Origin: Gillisella taibaishanensis
GTDB lineage: Bacteria; Pseudomonadota; Alphaproteobacteria; Rhizobiales; Rhizobiaceae
Direction: 5' to 3'
DNA length: 64,000 nt
Assembly (NCBI RefSeq): GCF_001938985.1
Contig: NZ_MKIN01000021.1
Location: 186,001 to 250,000, forward strand
Position 1 is the stretch's first letter. Each line of letters begins with the position of its first letter. The notes beneath the pieces are model-generated. The model saw only the letters and a program-made list of their open reading frames with translations, had not been told where the DNA came from and did no database searches. This document shows, one piece after another, positions 60,939 through 64,000 of this stretch. The position numbers and the translations under genes were made by a program.

Positions 60939-62402
60939 ATGACCCTCAGCTTCGACCCTGATGCAATCGCCCTGCCGAATGGCCATTTCGTCGGCAACGG
61001 CCTGGTTGCAGCCGAGGGCGTGATCGACATGCATCGCCCCTCCGATGGCAAGGCCTATGCAGGCTGCCCGCTCGCCGATGCCGACATGGTGGACCGCGCT
61101 GTCGAGACGGCAAAACAAGCGCTGAAGACCAGCAAATGGGGACAAGTGCGTCCCCGTGAGCGCACGGTGGCGCTGCAGCGCTGGGCGGATCTGATCGAGG
61201 CCAAAGCGGAAACGCTGGCCAAACTGGAGGCGCTGTCCTCGACACGACCTGTTGGCCAGCTGATAGCCGGCGACATTGCTGTCACGGCAGAACAAATCCG
61301 TTTCTTTGCTGAACTGGCTGACAAGGAAGGCGATGCGCTGGTGCCAACAGACGGCGACAGCATGGGCATGATCATGAGCGAACCATACGGCGTGGTGGGC
61401 GCGATCACGCCATGGAATTTCCCGGTCTCCATGGCCGGCTGGAAGCTCGGCCCGGCGCTTGCCGCCGGCAATGCCGTCGTGCTGAAGCCTTCGGAAATGA
61501 CGCCGTTTTCCTCGGTTTATCTAGCGCAGCTCGCCATCGAAGCCGGCATCCCGGCGGGGCTGATCAATGTGGTGCTGGGGGATGGACCGACCACCGGCAA
61601 TGCCATCACGGGCCACCCCGATATCGCCAAGGTCAGCTTCACCGGCTCGACCGGCGCCGGCCAGGCGATCATGGGCAATATCGCCCGCACCGGCGTCAAA
61701 CCGATGACGCTGGAGCTGGGCGGCAAGAGCCCGCAGCTCGTCTTTGCCGATGCCGATCTCGACAAGGCGGCGGCCGCAATCGCCCAGAGCATTGTTTCCA
61801 ATGCCGGCCAAGCCTGCGTTGCCGGCTCGCGGCTGATCGTCGAGCGCAGTGTGATGGAGCCATTGGCCGAGGCAATCATTGCCCGAATGAAGTCCGTCAA
61901 ACCCGGCCCGACCTGGGATGCGGCCAGCAGCTATTCGCCCATCATTTCCGCGCGCCAGCGCGACCGGATCGACAGCATCGTCAAGGCAAGCATCGCAGCA
62001 GGCGCGGCCTGCCTGACCGGCGGCGATGTGATGGAGGGCGATGGCTATTTCTACACCCCGACCCTGCTTGCCAATGTCGATCAGATGTCGCCTGCCGTCA
62101 GCCATGAGATCTTCGGCCCCGTCCTAACCATGCAGGCATTCGACACCGAAGAAGAGGCCCTGGCGCTGGCGGACCATCCGACCTACGGGCTCTGCGCCGG
62201 CCTGTTCACCCGCGATCTGTCGCGGGCATTGCGGCTGACCAAGGCGCTGCAGGCCGGCACCGTCTGGGTCAATCGCTACGGCCGTTCCCGCGATCACATC
62301 CTGCCAACTGGTGGCTACAAACAATCGGGCATTGGCAAGGATTTGGGCCGCGAGGCCTATCATGCCAATCGCAAGAGCAAGAGTGTGCTGATCAGCCTTT
62401 AG
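60939..62402 (+). CDS. NAD(P)-dependent aldehyde dehydrogenase (PuuC/AldA-like)
   Basis: A 487-residue aldehyde dehydrogenase with catalytic Cys293 (SNAGQACVAGS) and Glu259 (LELGGKSP), the coenzyme site PWNFPVSMAG and FTGSTGAG. It resembles enzymes that oxidise gamma-glutamyl-gamma-aminobutyraldehyde or other omega-amino aldehydes. The ArgE-like hydrolase and cupin upstream, and the PuuB-like oxidase nearby, support a polyamine or amino acid derivative. An imperfect hairpin follows. Confidence 0.83.
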   Translation: MTLSFDPDAIALPNGHFVGNGLVAAEGVIDMHRPSDGKAYAGCPLADADMVDRAVETAKQALKTSKWGQVRPRERTVALQRWADLIEAKAETLAKLEALSSTRPVGQLIAGDIAVTAEQIRFFAELADKEGDALVPTDGDSMGMIMSEPYGVVGAITPWNFPVSMAGWKLGPALAAGNAVVLKPSEMTPFSSVYLAQLAIEAGIPAGLINVVLGDGPTTGNAITGHPDIAKVSFTGSTGAGQAIMGNIARTGVKPMTLELGGKSPQLVFADADLDKAAAAIAQSIVSNAGQACVAGSRLIVERSVMEPLAEAIIARMKSVKPGPTWDAASSYSPIISARQRDRIDSIVKASIAAGAACLTGGDVMEGDGYFYTPTLLANVDQMSPAVSHEIFGPVLTMQAFDTEEEALALADHPTYGLCAGLFTRDLSRALRLTKALQAGTVWVNRYGRSRDHILPTGGYKQSGIGKDLGREAYHANRKSKSVLISL

Positions 62403-62415
62403 GCGGATCGACCAC

Positions 62416-62451
62416 GTAACGCGACACGACCGTTTTTCGATGTGGCGTTAC
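62416..62451 (+). terminator. Hairpin after the aldehyde dehydrogenase gene
   Basis: GTAACGCGACACGA pairs imperfectly with TCGATGTGGCGTTAC over about 15 positions; the loop carries a T run. There is no T tract after the stem, so it may be a terminator of the minus strand or a boundary of the adjacent repeat. Confidence 0.4.
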
Positions 62452-62627
62452 CCTCTGGCCTACCGGCCATCTCCCCCTTAAGGGGTGAGATCGACAAGGA
62501 TCAGGTCTTTCGCTTCCCATTTTCTCTCACAGGTCTCGACAATCGCTAACCTTTGGAGAGAAATGGGCGGCTCGCCCCACCCAATCTCCCTCCTTGAGGG
62601 GGAGATGCCTGGCAAGGCAGAGGGGGT
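62450..62627. repeat. RIME-like intergenic mosaic element
   Basis: The left arm (62450-62495, CCCTCTGGCCTACCGGCCAT then CTCCCCCTTAAGGGG) and right arm (62576-62627, CTCCCTCCTTGAGGGGGAGA then TGCCTGGCAAGGCAGAGGGG) are imperfect inverted copies around about 80 nt. Each arm is itself a palindrome set. This is the pattern of rhizobial intergenic mosaic elements, which do not code for protein. The frame at 62485-62769 across it is therefore not taken as a gene. Confidence 0.75.
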
Positions 62628-62671
62628 GAACAGCACGGAAAAACCTTTGCGTCGTCTACTGTGCAGGTCGA

Positions 62672-62854
62672 TTAATTTGCGGCGTCAACGGCGTCTTCGG
62701 CTGATGTTTCTGCTTCGCTGTCTTCGGCCTTCTGCTTTGCGGCCTTGTCTTGGTCGTGATGCCATTTGATGGCGAAAAACATGGCCGTTCCCAAAACGAT
62801 GATTTTTGCCGGAAAGAAGACGATGGGGAATAAGTCCACCCAGTCGCTCGTCAT
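62672..62854 (-). CDS. Small membrane protein of unknown function
   Basis: A 60-residue protein with one hydrophobic helix (about residues 8-29, FPIVFFPAKIIVLGTAMFFA), a short basic-aromatic turn (KWHHDQDK) and a charged, Ala/Glu-rich C-terminal tail likely in the cytoplasm. AAAGGA lies 7 nt before the start. Codon use is like that of the neighbours. I do not recognise the family. Confidence 0.7.
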   Translation of the reverse strand: MTSDWVDLFPIVFFPAKIIVLGTAMFFAIKWHHDQDKAAKQKAEDSEAETSAEDAVDAAN

Positions 62855-63007
62855 TGGCCAGTCCTTTCAGAAGTTCAATCGGTGTGGCCTGACATAGAGG
62901 AATATTATCACTCGCAACATGTGCGTTTTGTCGCAAGGGAAATGCCTGAAGATCGCGTATCTGACCGAGCTAGGCTGGCACGCAAAAGCGACCGCCTGCT
63001 GTCACTC

Positions 63008-64000
63008 TTACTGAAATTTGTCCAGCATCTTGTAATACATGCCGACCAGCGGCAAAAACCATGGCTTGCCGAAATGGCCGGGCACGGCGGGCCAGTCCAG
63101 ACCCTTCAGCGGATTGGCATCCGGCTTGCCCATGATCGTATCGGCCATGATCATGCCGAGATGAGTGGAGAGTTGGGCACCGTGACCGGAATAGCCCATC
63201 GCGTACCACATGCCGTCCTGATAGCCGGCGCGCGGATAGCGGTCCTTGGTCATGTCGACCAAGCCGCCCCAGCAATAATCGATCTCGACCTTGGCCAGTT
63301 GCGGAAAGATCGCCGCCAGAGATTGACGCAGGATCTCGCCGCTCTTGGCGTCGGATTGCTGGTTGGAAGTCGCGGAAAAACGGGCGCGACCGCCAAAGAT
63401 CAGCCGATTGTCCGGCGACAGGCGCCAATAATTGCCGATATTCATCGTGTTGACGCAGGTGCGGTTGCCCGGCATCACGCTTGCCACTTCGGCCTCGGAC
63501 AGAGGCCGTGTTGCAATCAGGAAACTACCAACGGCGATAATCCGCCGACGGAAATAGCTGAAATTGCCTGTCGTGTAGGCGCCGGTCGCCACCAGCACGT
63601 CCTTGGCGGTGACGCGGCCGCGCGCCGTGGTCAGCCGATGCCGCTCGCCCTGTTTGTCTATTGCCGTCACCATGGTCTGCTCGGCAATGACGGCGCCCTG
63701 ACGATGGGCGGCTTCAGCAAGACCAGCGACATAGCGGCCCATATGCATCATCGCGCTCTTCTTAGACAGCATGGCGCCATGGAAGGGCGAGCCGATCTCG
63801 CTTTTAAGATCGGCGGGCGACAGCAGCGCCGTGTCGGGATCGACGTCGGCATGCAAGGCTTCGAAATTGCGGGCAAGCCCTTCGAAATGCTGCGGCTTGG
63901 AGGCCAGTTTCAGCTTGCCGGCCCGACGGAAATTGCAGTCGATCCCCTCTTGCGCAATCAGCGCCTCGATAGTGTCGATCGAACTGTCGAGCGCCCGATA
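63008..64000 (-). CDS. FAD-dependent oxidase, PuuB-like, cut by the window edge
   Basis: The 3' 330 codons of a DAO-superfamily flavoenzyme; the frame stays open to 64000, so the N-terminal FAD-binding part is outside. The visible part has CNFRRAGKLKLASKP, the second FAD contact ATGAYTTGNFS, LSPDNRLIFGGRARFSA, DYCWGGLVDMTKDRYPRAG and the closing MGYSGHGAQLSTHLG. This matches gamma-glutamylputrescine oxidase and related amine oxidases. The neighbouring aldehyde dehydrogenase could take the aldehyde it produces. Confidence 0.85.
   Translation of the reverse strand, partial: YRALDSSIDTIEALIAQEGIDCNFRRAGKLKLASKPQHFEGLARNFEALHADVDPDTALLSPADLKSEIGSPFHGAMLSKKSAMMHMGRYVAGLAEAAHRQGAVIAEQTMVTAIDKQGERHRLTTARGRVTAKDVLVATGAYTTGNFSYFRRRIIAVGSFLIATRPLSEAEVASVMPGNRTCVNTMNIGNYWRLSPDNRLIFGGRARFSATSNQQSDAKSGEILRQSLAAIFPQLAKVEIDYCWGGLVDMTKDRYPRAGYQDGMWYAMGYSGHGAQLSTHLGMIMADTIMGKPDANPLKGLDWPAVPGHFGKPWFLPLVGMYYKMLDKFQ

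Noticed and set aside
62485..62769. 94-codon frame across the RIME-like element
   Set aside because: Most of it is repeat DNA and its 3' end runs antisense through the small membrane protein gene.

Overview
The window looks like a chromosomal or megaplasmid segment of a plant-associated alphaproteobacterium of the Rhizobiaceae (Agrobacterium / Allorhizobium / Rhizobium range). The reasons are the high GC with rhizobial codon use, a type II lumazine synthase behind an FMN riboswitch, Agrobacterium-style oxidative uronate genes, a mosaic palindromic element resembling the rhizobial RIME repeats, and four copies of a short dispersed palindrome between operons. No rRNA, tRNA, CRISPR array, prophage or complete insertion sequence was seen. 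The assignment to genus is inference.

Layout. 1-5.2 kb: the end of what looks like a siderophore operon (GNAT acyltransferase, MATE exporter, a gamma-type PLP enzyme and a LysA-like decarboxylase) that runs off the left edge. 5.2-8.3 kb: an orphan LuxR-type quorum regulator, about 0.5 kb with no credible gene, and a family 1 glycosyltransferase. 8.4-10.8 kb: an SMP-30 lactonase, divergent from a GlcG-like/hydroxyisobutyrate-dehydrogenase-like pair. 10.8-14.8 kb: L-pipecolate/lysine catabolism (amaB, amaA) with a divergent LysR regulator. 14.9-15.8 kb: FMN riboswitch, a small upstream reading frame and ribH2. 15.8-22.7 kb: an arabinoside operon (CUT1 ABC transporter plus GH51 arabinofuranosidase) behind an ArsR-type regulator with its own perfect inverted-repeat operator. 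22.8-24.1 kb: an M20 peptidase. 24.2-33.7 kb: a GntR regulator divergent from a uronate operon (kdgD, peptide-type ABC transporter, SMP-30 lactonase, udh). 33.8-34.8 kb: a type IB topoisomerase. 34.9-44.9 kb: a complete non-phosphorylating L-fucose locus, with import, mutarotase, dehydrogenase and lactonase on the minus strand and regulator, keto-deoxy-fuconate dehydrogenase, hydrolase and fuconate dehydratase on the plus strand. 45.0-48.6 kb: an AaeXAB-like aromatic acid efflux system under a MarR regulator. 48.7-59.2 kb: propionyl-CoA carboxylase (pccB, pccA), methylmalonyl-CoA mutase and the pccR regulator. This block is interrupted by a parDE toxin-antitoxin pair, a GST, two paralogous genes of unknown function and a kptA gene flanked by 38-bp direct repeats. 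59.4-64.0 kb: an ArgE-like deacetylase, a cupin, an aldehyde dehydrogenase, a RIME-like repeat, a small membrane protein and the 3' part of a PuuB-like oxidase cut by the right edge.

The genes fit a life on plant cell-wall material. Arabinose, galacturonate/glucuronate and fucose routes each carry their own importer and regulator. Lysine/pipecolate and propionyl-CoA are fed into central metabolism, and aromatic acids are exported. The most unusual points are the kptA insertion with duplicated gene end, the SD-sequestering hairpin and small reading frame between the FMN riboswitch and ribH2, the two-domain ArsR regulator with a 16-bp perfect operator, the tandem 14-bp operator of the fucose regulator, and the orphan LuxR with an adjacent noncoding region.
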